From contig JBLIBC010000028.1 of NCBI GenBank assembly GCA_047632015.1, forward strand, positions 1 through 16,209: a stretch of 16,209 nucleotides of DNA, written 5' to 3'. The DNA comes from JBLIAZ01 sp047632015 (GTDB taxonomy: Bacteria > Bacteroidota > Bacteroidia > Flavobacteriales_C > GCA-002722245). Below are positions 1 through 6,690 of this stretch, piece after piece. The notes under the pieces were generated by a model. That model had not been told where the DNA came from, did no database searches, and saw only the letters and a program-made list of their open reading frames with translations. The position numbers were made by a program, and so were the translations under genes. Numbering within the stretch: the stretch's first letter is position 1; every line of letters starts with the position of its first letter.

Positions 1-1921
1 AAAATGTTTCAGGCCATGCGGAGTTTAACATCCATTGCACAATTCCCGTTGTATTCGGCTGATTTACTCTAAAGGCTTCATACATTGGACGAATAGCCTC
101 GTAACTTGCAATTTGTGAAACCAATGCAAAATCCTCCAAAGTTGGTGATGCTCCGTATCTCGCTTCAAATGCTTTCATGTACTTGTCCATTGTCCCAAAA
201 GCAAACCTTCCATGATGAAAGTTCCAAGTAGAATCGATAGGGTAGTTTAAGTTTTCACCATACATTTTTATTAAAGACGAATAGATTGGAGGTTGCGGCC
301 CAGGACCGGTTTCCGTATTGAATCCAAATGCACCTCCTCGTAGTGTATCGTTGTACCAATAATTAGGAGTAACGTAGTCGTAAGGACCTTCCATTTTTAC
401 GCCTGTTTCTCCGCTTACTGAACTAGTATGCCATTTTGCAGCTCCTAAATAGGGTGCTGATGGATTTTCTTCTTCTAAAATAGAAATGAATTTTTTTTCT
501 AAATCAGGATGAGGTAAAAAGTCACTACCTCCAACCCATGAATAAATAGAAGCGTGATTTCTCAAGTATTTAACTTGACTCTTCCAATAGTTTGCTACTA
601 ACTCAATTTCTGTTTCATCGTCGGCACAACCATACTTGTCCTCGTTACAAGGAGTACCAATGTAATCATGCCACTCCCAATGACAGCTGAATCCTACCAT
701 AGCCAGTAAGCCGTATTCATCGCATAAGTCATAAATGTGGTGATCTTTCCCCCAAAAACCTTCAAATCTTACGCAGTTCATGTTCATGTCAACCACATAT
801 TCCATTTGCTGGATGTCATATAAAGAGTCATTTTCTAAGAATAATTTATCAAGCCATCCAGCTCCTTTTATTAATATTTTTTGACCGTTTACCATGTATC
901 CTCGGTGGCCATTTTGATTTTTATAATCAGCAATTTTTCTTACACCAAATTGAACTTTTTCTTTAGCAGAAACTCCTTTGTTTACTGATGCTGATAATTG
1001 TAATTGGTATAAATTAGCTTCGCCATATCCTACAGGCCACCAAACTCTCGGTTTGTTTAGCTTAAGTGATGCTACTTCACTAGATGTTAAAACTACCTTC
1101 TTTTTTTCTGTAGATTTTATATGCACATCGTGTGTAAACGATACCCCTTCAAATTTTCCGTTTAGCGTTACAATCTGTTCTTTGTCTGTGTTATTTTCAA
1201 GAACAGTTGATATGGTAATTTCAGCACTTGAAAAATCCTTAATGTTTAAATCCGATTGAACGAAAGTTTCTGTCATGGAAACTTCCTTACTTACATTTAA
1301 GTGAATCCCTCTCCATATACCCATGTTTTTGTCCGGAGGAGTTGGTGCCCAATCTACAAATCCAATTGAGTAAGCACCAGTAGCAGGTGGTAATAACAAG
1401 ATTGCTAAATGGTTTTGACCTGTTTTAAGGTGTTCAGTAACTTGCAATTGAAAAGTATTGAAAGCACCAGCTATTTTGTTTGAGTCTGCTACCAATACAC
1501 CATTTAAATACACTTCAGCTTTGTAGTTAATCCCGTCAAAATTTAAACTAAAAGTATTGTTCTCAACAGATTCCAGGTTGAAAGAGGAAGTAAACCACCA
1601 TGGTTTCAAAATAGAATCCATAGGAATATTGGTCATGTTGTTTTGCTCGTAAGGCTTTTTATATACCCCGTTGTCAACTAAAATCGCCATCACCGTACTT
1701 GGTAATTGAGCCTTCAGCCAAGACTTATTGTCCAGCGTAGTTGAGCTTAGCTCCAAACCATTTTGATCAACTTCACTAGCTCTCTTCATGAGCCAGTTGT
1801 CATTTAATGAAATGTTTGAGTTTTCATCTATGTTTAAATTTATTGTCTGAGCTTGTTCGTTGTCTGTGCATGAGAATAAAAAAAGTGTTGCAGCGACAAA
1901 AAAGTAATATTGAATTTTCAT
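1..1921 (-). CDS. GH2-family lipoprotein glycosidase, exo-beta-D-glucosaminidase / endo-beta-mannosidase type (partial, C-terminus beyond window)
   Basis: An open frame runs from the ATG at 1919-1921 to the window edge, giving 640 residues without a stop; relatives of 850-1000 residues suggest a few hundred C-terminal residues are missing. The start has a lipoprotein signal peptide: a hydrophobic stretch to about residue 17, then lipobox LFSC with Cys18, followed by TDNEQ. Acidic residues after the Cys fit surface export in Bacteroidota (inference). The layout is GH2-like: N-terminal beta-sandwich (about 45-190), Ig-like domain (about 200-320) and TIM barrel from about 345. The barrel carries NCVRFEGFWG, LRNHASIYSW, GGSD with Asp467 as the probable acid/base, and FNTETGPGP with Glu537 as the probable nucleophile. 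GSD instead of the usual GH2 NE pair, and the ~70-residue spacing, match the CsxA-type exo-beta-D-glucosaminidases as I recall them (Asp469/Glu541). WMLNSAWP near the window edge also fits. Likely role: trimming chitosan- or mannose-containing oligosaccharides at the cell envelope. The substrate is uncertain. Confidence 0.9.
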   Translation of the reverse strand, partial: MKIQYYFFVAATLFLFSCTDNEQAQTINLNIDENSNISLNDNWLMKRASEVDQNGLELSSTTLDNKSWLKAQLPSTVMAILVDNGVYKKPYEQNNMTNIPMDSILKPWWFTSSFNLESVENNTFSLNFDGINYKAEVYLNGVLVADSNKIAGAFNTFQLQVTEHLKTGQNHLAILLLPPATGAYSIGFVDWAPTPPDKNMGIWRGIHLNVSKEVSMTETFVQSDLNIKDFSSAEITISTVLENNTDKEQIVTLNGKFEGVSFTHDVHIKSTEKKKVVLTSSEVASLKLNKPRVWWPVGYGEANLYQLQLSASVNKGVSAKEKVQFGVRKIADYKNQNGHRGYMVNGQKILIKGAGWLDKLFLENDSLYDIQQMEYVVDMNMNCVRFEGFWGKDHHIYDLCDEYGLLAMVGFSCHWEWHDYIGTPCNEDKYGCADDETEIELVANYWKSQVKYLRNHASIYSWVGGSDFLPHPDLEKKFISILEEENPSAPYLGAAKWHTSSVSGETGVKMEGPYDYVTPNYWYNDTLRGGAFGFNTETGPGPQPPIYSSLIKMYGENLNYPIDSTWNFHHGRFAFGTMDKYMKAFEARYGASPTLEDFALVSQIASYEAIRPMYEAFRVNQPNTTGIVQWMLNSAWPETF

Positions 1922-1943
1922 GAGTGTAAGTAATTGTTTGCTC

Positions 1944-1951
1944 CAAATATA
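1944..1951 (-). promoter_or_regulatory. Candidate -7 promoter box for the GH2 gene
   Basis: The minus strand reads TATATTTG, an exact match to the Bacteroidota -7 consensus TAnnTTTG. It ends 22 nt before the ATG of the GH2 gene, which implies a very short 5' leader. I see no TTG/TTTG at the expected 17-20 nt upstream (the nearest TTG is only 11 nt away), so the call rests on one box in AT-rich DNA. Confidence 0.4.
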
Positions 1952-2055
1952 TATCATCATTTCAACTTTATTGGTGTTTTAATGTCATTGTCTTGATAAA
2001 GTCATGCAGCCTATTTTTATCGATACTGCATTCCTACGTGATTTATAAGTCTTTT

Positions 2056-2084
2056 TTTGGAAATTTAGATGCGCTTTAAGTTTG
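2056..2084 (+). promoter_or_regulatory. Candidate promoter for acs (TTTG-N17-TAAGTTTG)
   Basis: TTTG at 2056-2059 and TAAGTTTG at 2077-2084 are separated by 17 nt. This fits the two-part Bacteroidota promoter (-33 TTTG, -7 TAnnTTTG) and is the best promoter match in the window. Transcription would begin near 2091, leaving a leader of nearly 200 nt before acs. A weaker alternative, TATATTTA at 2242-2249, is closer to the gene but has no upstream box. Confidence 0.5.
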
Positions 2085-2114
2085 TAGTCAATACAATTAA
2101 CTTTTTGTTTTTTT

Positions 2115-2126
2115 TTGACTTGTCAA
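2115..2126. repeat. Short inverted repeat TTGAC-TT-GTCAA in the acs leader
   Basis: Two 5-bp arms are separated by 2 nt, about 25 nt downstream of the predicted acs start site and directly after a run of nine T. A further AGTCAA lies at 2086-2091, next to the -7 box. This could be an operator half-site arrangement, but dyads this short arise by chance in AT-rich DNA. Confidence 0.25.
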
Positions 2127-2154
2127 TTTCTCTTTTGCACCTGTTAAAAAACAA

Positions 2155-2183
2155 AACCATAACTAGGCTATGGTTGAGTTTTT
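2155..2183. promoter_or_regulatory. Hairpin with flanking T-runs in the GH2-acs intergenic region
   Basis: The arms AACCATA (2155-2161) and TATGGTT (2169-2175) form a perfect 7-bp stem with a 7-nt loop. On the plus strand GAG and five T follow; on the minus strand TTG and six T follow, so it resembles a weak intrinsic terminator in both directions. It lies between two divergent genes, where no gene end needs a terminator, and inside the predicted acs leader. Attenuation of acs, or the 3' end of a roughly 90-nt leader RNA, are possible readings. The right arm contains the ATG of the small ORF at 2170. Confidence 0.35.
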
Positions 2184-2250
2184 CGCCTTTAAGAAACAAA
2201 AAGATTCTTCGTTAAAATTCCCAAAAGCTATGTGGTTTGACTATATTTAG
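2170..2250 (+). CDS. Possible 26-residue leader peptide or small protein upstream of acs
   Basis: ATG at 2170 opens a frame of 26 codons ending at TAG 2248-2250, 37 nt before the acs ATG. The product begins MVEFFAFKK and ends PKAMWFDYI, with six Lys and five Phe. An in-frame TAG at 2164 means the frame cannot extend upstream. The composition looks protein-like rather than random, and it lies within the predicted acs transcript. Its start codon is in the right arm of the hairpin at 2155-2175, so translation could be structure-controlled. I recognise no family. It may be a chance ORF; no ribosome-binding site is visible, but Bacteroidota often lack one. Confidence 0.3.
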   Translation: MVEFFAFKKQKDSSLKFPKAMWFDYI

Positions 2251-2287
2251 CCACTGAAAACAATACAAATCTAAATTAAGACTGAAC

Positions 2288-4204
2288 ATGGAAGTTAGAA
2301 GCAGGATAAGAACCTTTGATGAGTATAAAGATGAATACAAAAAAAGTGTGGACAACCCTGAGGGGTTTTGGGAAGCGCATGCTGAAAAGTTTGTATGGAA
2401 AAAGAAGTGGGATAAGGTTTTAGATTGGAATTTTTCAGACCCAAAAATTAATTGGTTCGAAGGTGGTGAGTTAAATATTACAGAAAACTGTTTGGATCGT
2501 CACTTGGAGGAACGAGGAGATAAAGTAGCTATTTTATGGGAGCCGAACGAACCAGGAGAGGCGGCTGTAAAGTTAACTTACAAGCAACTTCATCAAAAAG
2601 TATGTGAATTTGCTAACGTATTAAAAGCTCAAGGAATTAAAAAAGGAGATAGGGTTTGTATGTACATGCCAATGGTTCCTGAATTAGCAATAGCTTGTTT
2701 AGCAACAGCAAGAATTGGAGCTGTGCATTCAGTTGTTTTTGCAGGGTTTTCAGCACAAGCGTTGTCGGATAGAGTTAATGATGCAGAAGCAAGAGTAGTA
2801 TTAACGTCAGACGGAAACTACAGAGGAAAAAAGAACATCCCAGTAAAAGCTGTGGTTGACCAAGCGTGTGAAACTTCACCTTGTATTGAATCAGTAATCG
2901 TTGTGAATAGAACTGGTGCTGAAGTGACAATGGTTGACGGAAGAGATAAGTGGTGGAATGACGAAGTAGCAAAAGTGGATGCAAATTGTCCGGCTACTGC
3001 TGTTGGATCTGAAGACATGTTATTTATATTATATACCTCCGGATCAACTGGTCAACCAAAAGGAGTTGTTCATACTACTGGAGGATACATGGTGTACACA
3101 GATTATACTTTTAGAAATGCATTTCAATACGAAGAAAACGATGTGTATTGGTGTACTGCCGACATAGGTTGGATTACTGGTCACTCGTATATTATTTATG
3201 GACCATTATTAGCAGGAGCAACAACTATGATGTTTGAAGGTGTTCCTACTTATCCTGATGCTGGAAGGTTTTGGGAAGTTTGTGAAAAACATAAAGTGAA
3301 CCAGTTTTATACTGCCCCAACTGCTATTAGAGCGTTGCAAGTTTACGGGACTGAGTTTGTGGAGAAATATGATTTAAGTTTGATTAAAACTTTAGGTTCC
3401 GTAGGTGAGCCAATCAATGAAGAAGCTTGGCATTGGTATCACAAAAATGTTGGACGTGGAAAGTGTCCAATTGTAGATACCTATTGGCAAACAGAAACAG
3501 CTGGATTCTTAATTTCTCCCTTAGCTGGAATTACTCCTGAAAAACCAACATTTGCTACATTGCCGATGCCAGGTATTCAGTTAGCAATTATGGATGCGGA
3601 AGGAAAAGAAGTGGAAGGGAATGGAGTGGATGGTAACTTGTGTATTAAGTTTCCATGGCCATCAATTATCAGAACTACTTACGGAAACCATGACAGATGC
3701 AAAGAGGTCTATTTTGGCACCTATAAGGACATGTATTTCACAGGTGATGGATGCAAAAGAGATGAGGATGGATATTACAGAATTACTGGTAGGGTAGATG
3801 ACGTAATCAACGTAAGTGGTCACAGAATGGGAACCGCCGAGGTGGAAAATGCCATTAATGAGCACAGCAATGTTGTGGAATCCGCAATTGTTGGTTTTCC
3901 TCATGAAATTAAAGGTCAAGGAATTTACGCTTATGTAATTTGTGAAGAGACACCAGCTGATGCTGACGCGTTCAGAAAGGAAGTGTTACAAATTGTAACT
4001 AAGGAAATAGGACCAATCGCTAAACCTGATAAAATTCAAATTGTTCCAGGATTACCTAAAACGCGTTCTGGGAAAATCATGAGAAGAATACTACGAAAAG
4101 TAGCTGAAGGAGATGTTTCTGCATTAGGAGATACATCAACCTTACTAGACCCAAGTGTAGTTGATGACATCATCGACGGTGCTTTGGTTGCTTTAAAAAA
4201 GTAA
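2288..4204 (+). CDS. acs: Acetyl-CoA synthetase (acetate--CoA ligase, AMP-forming)
   Basis: A 638-residue adenylate-forming enzyme converts acetate, ATP and CoA to acetyl-CoA, AMP and PPi in the cytoplasm. Length matches the family (about 650). Motifs in order: phosphate-binding loop YTSGSTGQPKG at 249-259; YWQTETAG with Trp400, the residue that limits the acyl pocket to acetate; TGD at 485-487; hinge region GRVDDVINVSGHRM from 501; and the C-terminal KTRSGKIMRR with Lys596, equivalent to the catalytic Lys609 of enterobacterial Acs, which is inactivated by acetylation in that enzyme. The N-terminal DEYKDEYKKSVDNPEGFW is typical of true Acs. The ATG at 2288 gives the family's normal N-terminus. 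The gene is monocistronic: it has a candidate promoter far upstream, an elaborate leader and a strong terminator. It is divergent from the GH2 gene. Its role is acetate activation or scavenging. Confidence 0.98.
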   Translation: MEVRSRIRTFDEYKDEYKKSVDNPEGFWEAHAEKFVWKKKWDKVLDWNFSDPKINWFEGGELNITENCLDRHLEERGDKVAILWEPNEPGEAAVKLTYKQLHQKVCEFANVLKAQGIKKGDRVCMYMPMVPELAIACLATARIGAVHSVVFAGFSAQALSDRVNDAEARVVLTSDGNYRGKKNIPVKAVVDQACETSPCIESVIVVNRTGAEVTMVDGRDKWWNDEVAKVDANCPATAVGSEDMLFILYTSGSTGQPKGVVHTTGGYMVYTDYTFRNAFQYEENDVYWCTADIGWITGHSYIIYGPLLAGATTMMFEGVPTYPDAGRFWEVCEKHKVNQFYTAPTAIRALQVYGTEFVEKYDLSLIKTLGSVGEPINEEAWHWYHKNVGRGKCPIVDTYWQTETAGFLISPLAGITPEKPTFATLPMPGIQLAIMDAEGKEVEGNGVDGNLCIKFPWPSIIRTTYGNHDRCKEVYFGTYKDMYFTGDGCKRDEDGYYRITGRVDDVINVSGHRMGTAEVENAINEHSNVVESAIVGFPHEIKGQGIYAYVICEETPADADAFRKEVLQIVTKEIGPIAKPDKIQIVPGLPKTRSGKIMRRILRKVAEGDVSALGDTSTLLDPSVVDDIIDGALVALKK

Positions 4205-4226
4205 ATCAAACTTGTCAGTTTGTATT

Positions 4227-4264
4227 AAAATGCCCAATGACTTTGTTAGTCATTGGGCATTTTT
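4227..4264 (+). terminator. Intrinsic terminator of acs
   Basis: A 15-bp perfect stem (4227-4241 with 4249-4263) contains TGCCCAATGAC and its complement, with an extra T-A pair closing a 5-nt loop. It is followed by T-rich sequence (TTTTTATTT). It begins 22 nt after the acs stop. The A-run on the other side means it may also act on minus-strand transcripts leaving the potassium channel gene. Confidence 0.93.
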
Positions 4265-4538
4265 ATTTAAGATTTTCCAATTTTACTTTGCTGTCGAATC
4301 GAGATGAACTAGATTTTGCACTTAAGTGTTAGGCTAAAGGAACCTGTTCGTTATATTCTCCCTGTATGCTGGTTTGTAATCAAGTAGTACCTAATATGTA
4401 CATGCACCTAAACCTATTCGAGTTAAATATTTGCACTAGGTCATTTGACGTTTTTGGATAATTATTAGCAATTTTCTACTGAGCATGGTTAATGCTTCGA
4501 TATGCTAATGCTTTAGAATGTTTTTATTCTCAAAAGAA
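4265..4538. other. Gene-free spacer between convergent acs and the potassium channel gene
   Basis: No convincing gene is visible here. It holds a perfect 10-bp palindrome CACTTAAGTG (4319-4328), two copies of TAATGCTT 16 nt apart (4490-4497 and 4506-4513) and a 31-codon ORF (4366-4461) without support. No clear terminator is seen directly after the channel stop; minus-strand transcripts may end at the acs terminator. Confidence 0.6.
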
Positions 4539-5339
4539 CTATAGTTTACTTCCGCAATGCTTGCAAAAATCGGCATTATCATCATGTCCTTCCTTGGAAC
4601 AGGTTGTACATGATCGGGTGCTTGTTGAATTTGCTTTACTTATTTCAGCTCCCACAATACCTGTTGGGACGGCAATAATTCCATATCCGATAATCATAAT
4701 GAGTGATGCTATGATTTGTCCTAGTACAGTTTGAGGAGCAATGTCCCCATACCCAACCGTGGTCAAAGTTACAATAGCCCAGTATATACTCCTTGGGATA
4801 CTTGTGAATCCAGCTTCTTTGCTTTCAATGAGGTACATCAATGTTCCCAAAATAATTGTAGCGCTAAAAACTGCGAAAAGGAATACAATGATTTTCTGCT
4901 TGCTAGCCATCATGGCTGTTTTTAAGCTGTTAGCTTCAGATAAAAACCGACCTAATTTTAGAACCCTGAATACTCTCATCAATCTCAATGACCTAATGAC
5001 AGACAAGGATTGAGTTCCTGTTATAAATATGCCTAAAAAAGTAGGTAGAATAGATAATAAATCTACAAGTCCATAAAAGCTAAAAATATACTTTAAAGGC
5101 TTTTTGATACTTATAATCCTTGCTGTGTACTCAATTGAGAAGAGTATGGTAAAGCTCCATTCGATGTAGGTGAAGTATGTGCCGTATTCTAGTTTTAAAG
5201 ATTCAACACTCTCCAACATGACAACCACCACACTCATTAGTATGGACCACAACAGCACCACGTCAAACAGTTTTCCCGTAGGCGTGTCAGCTTCAAATAT
5301 TATTTCATGAAGTTTCGATTTCCAATGTGCTCTCTTCAT
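4539..5339 (-). CDS. Voltage-gated potassium channel with C-terminal zinc ribbon
   Basis: A 266-residue inner-membrane channel subunit, presumably a tetramer. Six membrane segments can be placed: S1 about 24-44, S2 56-76, S3 87-107, S4 112-131, S5 148-170 and S6 205-228. S4 is a full voltage sensor with Arg116, Arg119, Arg122, Arg125, Lys128 and Arg131 at every third position. The pore loop carries TLTTVGYGD with the K+ selectivity filter TVGYG. After S6 a short cytoplasmic tail has Cys244-x2-Cys247 and Cys259-x2-Cys262 (CTTC...CKHCG), a probable zinc ribbon in place of an RCK or cyclic-nucleotide domain. The gene stands alone: an intrinsic terminator separates it from sucAB upstream, and acs converges from the other side. 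It probably helps set membrane potential; the gating signal is unknown. Confidence 0.93.
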   Translation of the reverse strand: MKRAHWKSKLHEIIFEADTPTGKLFDVVLLWSILMSVVVVMLESVESLKLEYGTYFTYIEWSFTILFSIEYTARIISIKKPLKYIFSFYGLVDLLSILPTFLGIFITGTQSLSVIRSLRLMRVFRVLKLGRFLSEANSLKTAMMASKQKIIVFLFAVFSATIILGTLMYLIESKEAGFTSIPRSIYWAIVTLTTVGYGDIAPQTVLGQIIASLIMIIGYGIIAVPTGIVGAEISKANSTSTRSCTTCSKEGHDDNADFCKHCGSKL

Positions 5340-5375
5340 TATATCTTGAGGTTAGTGAATTATGCAAGATGATAT

Positions 5376-5407
5376 AAAAAAAGGGACGATAATTCGTCCC
5401 TTTTTTT
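5376..5407 (-). terminator. Intrinsic terminator of sucAB
   Basis: A perfect 14-bp stem has arms of seven A plus GGGACGA (5376-5389) and TCGTCCC plus seven T (5394-5407), with loop TAAT. The minus strand ends in a U-tract. It begins 19 nt after the sucB stop and lies before the channel gene on the same strand, so the two are probably separate transcription units. The A/T symmetry makes it potentially bidirectional. Confidence 0.93.
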
Positions 5408-5426
5408 AACATTTTAAATGTCAGTA

Positions 5427-6662
5427 TTAAAGTCCTAATAAAACTTCTTCGGGTGTTTTACCACCGAACATCAATTTAATAGGGTCTTCAAGAAGTTCTT
5501 TCATTTTAACTAAGAAACCAACAGAATCTTTCCCGTCAATAATCCTGTGATCATACGATAAAGCTACATACATGATAGGTCTAATTACCACTTCTCCATC
5601 AATAGCAACTGGACGCTGAACAATATTGTGCATTCCTAGTATAGCTGATTGTGGAGGGTTAATGATTGGTGTCGATAACATGGAACCAAACACTCCACCA
5701 TTTGTAATGGTAAACGTTCCTCCAGTCATTTCTTCCAAAGTTAATTTACCATCTCTTGCCTTGATCGCTAAGCCTTTAATACCGCTTTCAATTTCAGCTA
5801 AACTCATTTGTTCAGCATTTCTAAGTACAGGAACCATTAATCCTTTTGGTGAACTCACGGCAATCGCAATATCAGCGAAATCAAAACTTACAATTTCGTT
5901 TCCGTCAATCATTGAATTGACCAATGGAAATTGATTTAGAGCTTCGGTCACAGCCTTTGTAAAAAAGGACATGAATCCAACACCTACACCATGTGTTTCA
6001 ATGAATTTTTGCTTGTATTTTTTACGTAAGTCCATGATCGGTTTCATGTCAACCTCGTTAAAGGTAGTAAGCATAGCAGTTTCTTGCTTTACACTCACTA
6101 AACGCTGAGCAATTTTTCTTCGTAAGGAGCTCATTTTTTTATTTGAAGAGTCTCTTGTGCCTCCCCAACCTTGAACCAGTGGTGAAGCGTCAAAACCAGC
6201 AGCTATGTAATCGACAATATCCGATTTTGTAATTCTGCCATCTTTACCTGTTCCAGTCACTTTTGAAGCATCTACACCATTCTCGCGAATTAATTTTGAT
6301 GCTGAAACTGATGGGTGGCCGCTAGCGTAACTATCAGTTTTTGTTACTACAGGAGCTGCTTTTTCTTCTGCTTTAACTGGAGTAGGAGCAGATTCTTCCT
6401 TTGGTGCTCCAGCTGGTTTTTTAGCTGAAGTATCTATTCTAGCGATTACATCACCCACATTTACTACATCACCTTCTTCAGCTAAAATTTCAATGCTTCC
6501 CGCTTGCTCAGCTGGTAATCCTAATGTTGCTTTGTCAGAGTCAACTTCACATATATCCTCGTCAAGTTCAACGTAATCACCGTTTTCTTTTAGCCAAGTA
6601 GCTATTTCTACTTCGGTGATGGATTCTCCTGGACTCGGTACTTTTACTTCTACTATAGCCAT
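5427..6662 (-). CDS. sucB: Dihydrolipoyllysine-residue succinyltransferase, E2 of 2-oxoglutarate dehydrogenase
   Basis: The 411-residue core subunit of the 2-oxoglutarate dehydrogenase complex transfers succinyl from its lipoyl arm to CoA. The lipoyl domain (about 2-77) has EVDSDKATL with Lys44 as the lipoylation site. An Ala/Pro/Lys/Glu-rich linker (78-110) follows, then a peripheral subunit-binding domain (about 114-153, HPSVSASKLIRENGV...GKDGRITKSDI) for E1/E3. The catalytic domain (about 175-411) ends with SYDHRIIDG, with His372 and Asp376 of the acyltransferase active site. Length and the single lipoyl domain are normal for SucB. Adjacency to sucA distinguishes it from pyruvate or branched-chain E2. 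It starts 28 nt after the sucA stop and ends just before a strong terminator. No E3 (lpd) gene is in the window. Confidence 0.97.
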   Translation of the reverse strand: MAIVEVKVPSPGESITEVEIATWLKENGDYVELDEDICEVDSDKATLGLPAEQAGSIEILAEEGDVVNVGDVIARIDTSAKKPAGAPKEESAPTPVKAEEKAAPVVTKTDSYASGHPSVSASKLIRENGVDASKVTGTGKDGRITKSDIVDYIAAGFDASPLVQGWGGTRDSSNKKMSSLRRKIAQRLVSVKQETAMLTTFNEVDMKPIMDLRKKYKQKFIETHGVGVGFMSFFTKAVTEALNQFPLVNSMIDGNEIVSFDFADIAIAVSSPKGLMVPVLRNAEQMSLAEIESGIKGLAIKARDGKLTLEEMTGGTFTITNGGVFGSMLSTPIINPPQSAILGMHNIVQRPVAIDGEVVIRPIMYVALSYDHRIIDGKDSVGFLVKMKELLEDPIKLMFGGKTPEEVLLGL

Positions 6663-6690
6663 GATCTATAATTTATGTCTTAGTTAAAAT

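Noticed and set aside
978..1259. 93-codon plus-strand ORF
   Set aside because: It lies opposite the GH2 coding frame, which has clear family motifs across the same bases; a shadow ORF.
2775..3919. Several short ORFs on both strands inside acs
   Set aside because: All overlap the acs frame, which carries continuous family conservation; shadow ORFs.
4319..4328. Perfect palindrome CACTTAAGTG
   Set aside because: It is isolated in a convergent intergenic region without a promoter; 10-bp palindromes occur by chance.
4366..4461. 31-codon plus-strand ORF in the acs-channel spacer
   Set aside because: It follows the acs terminator, has no promoter box, and its composition looks random; no support.
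4490..4513. Direct repeat of TAATGCTT 16 nt apart
   Set aside because: Two short AT-rich copies only; no array or wider structure.
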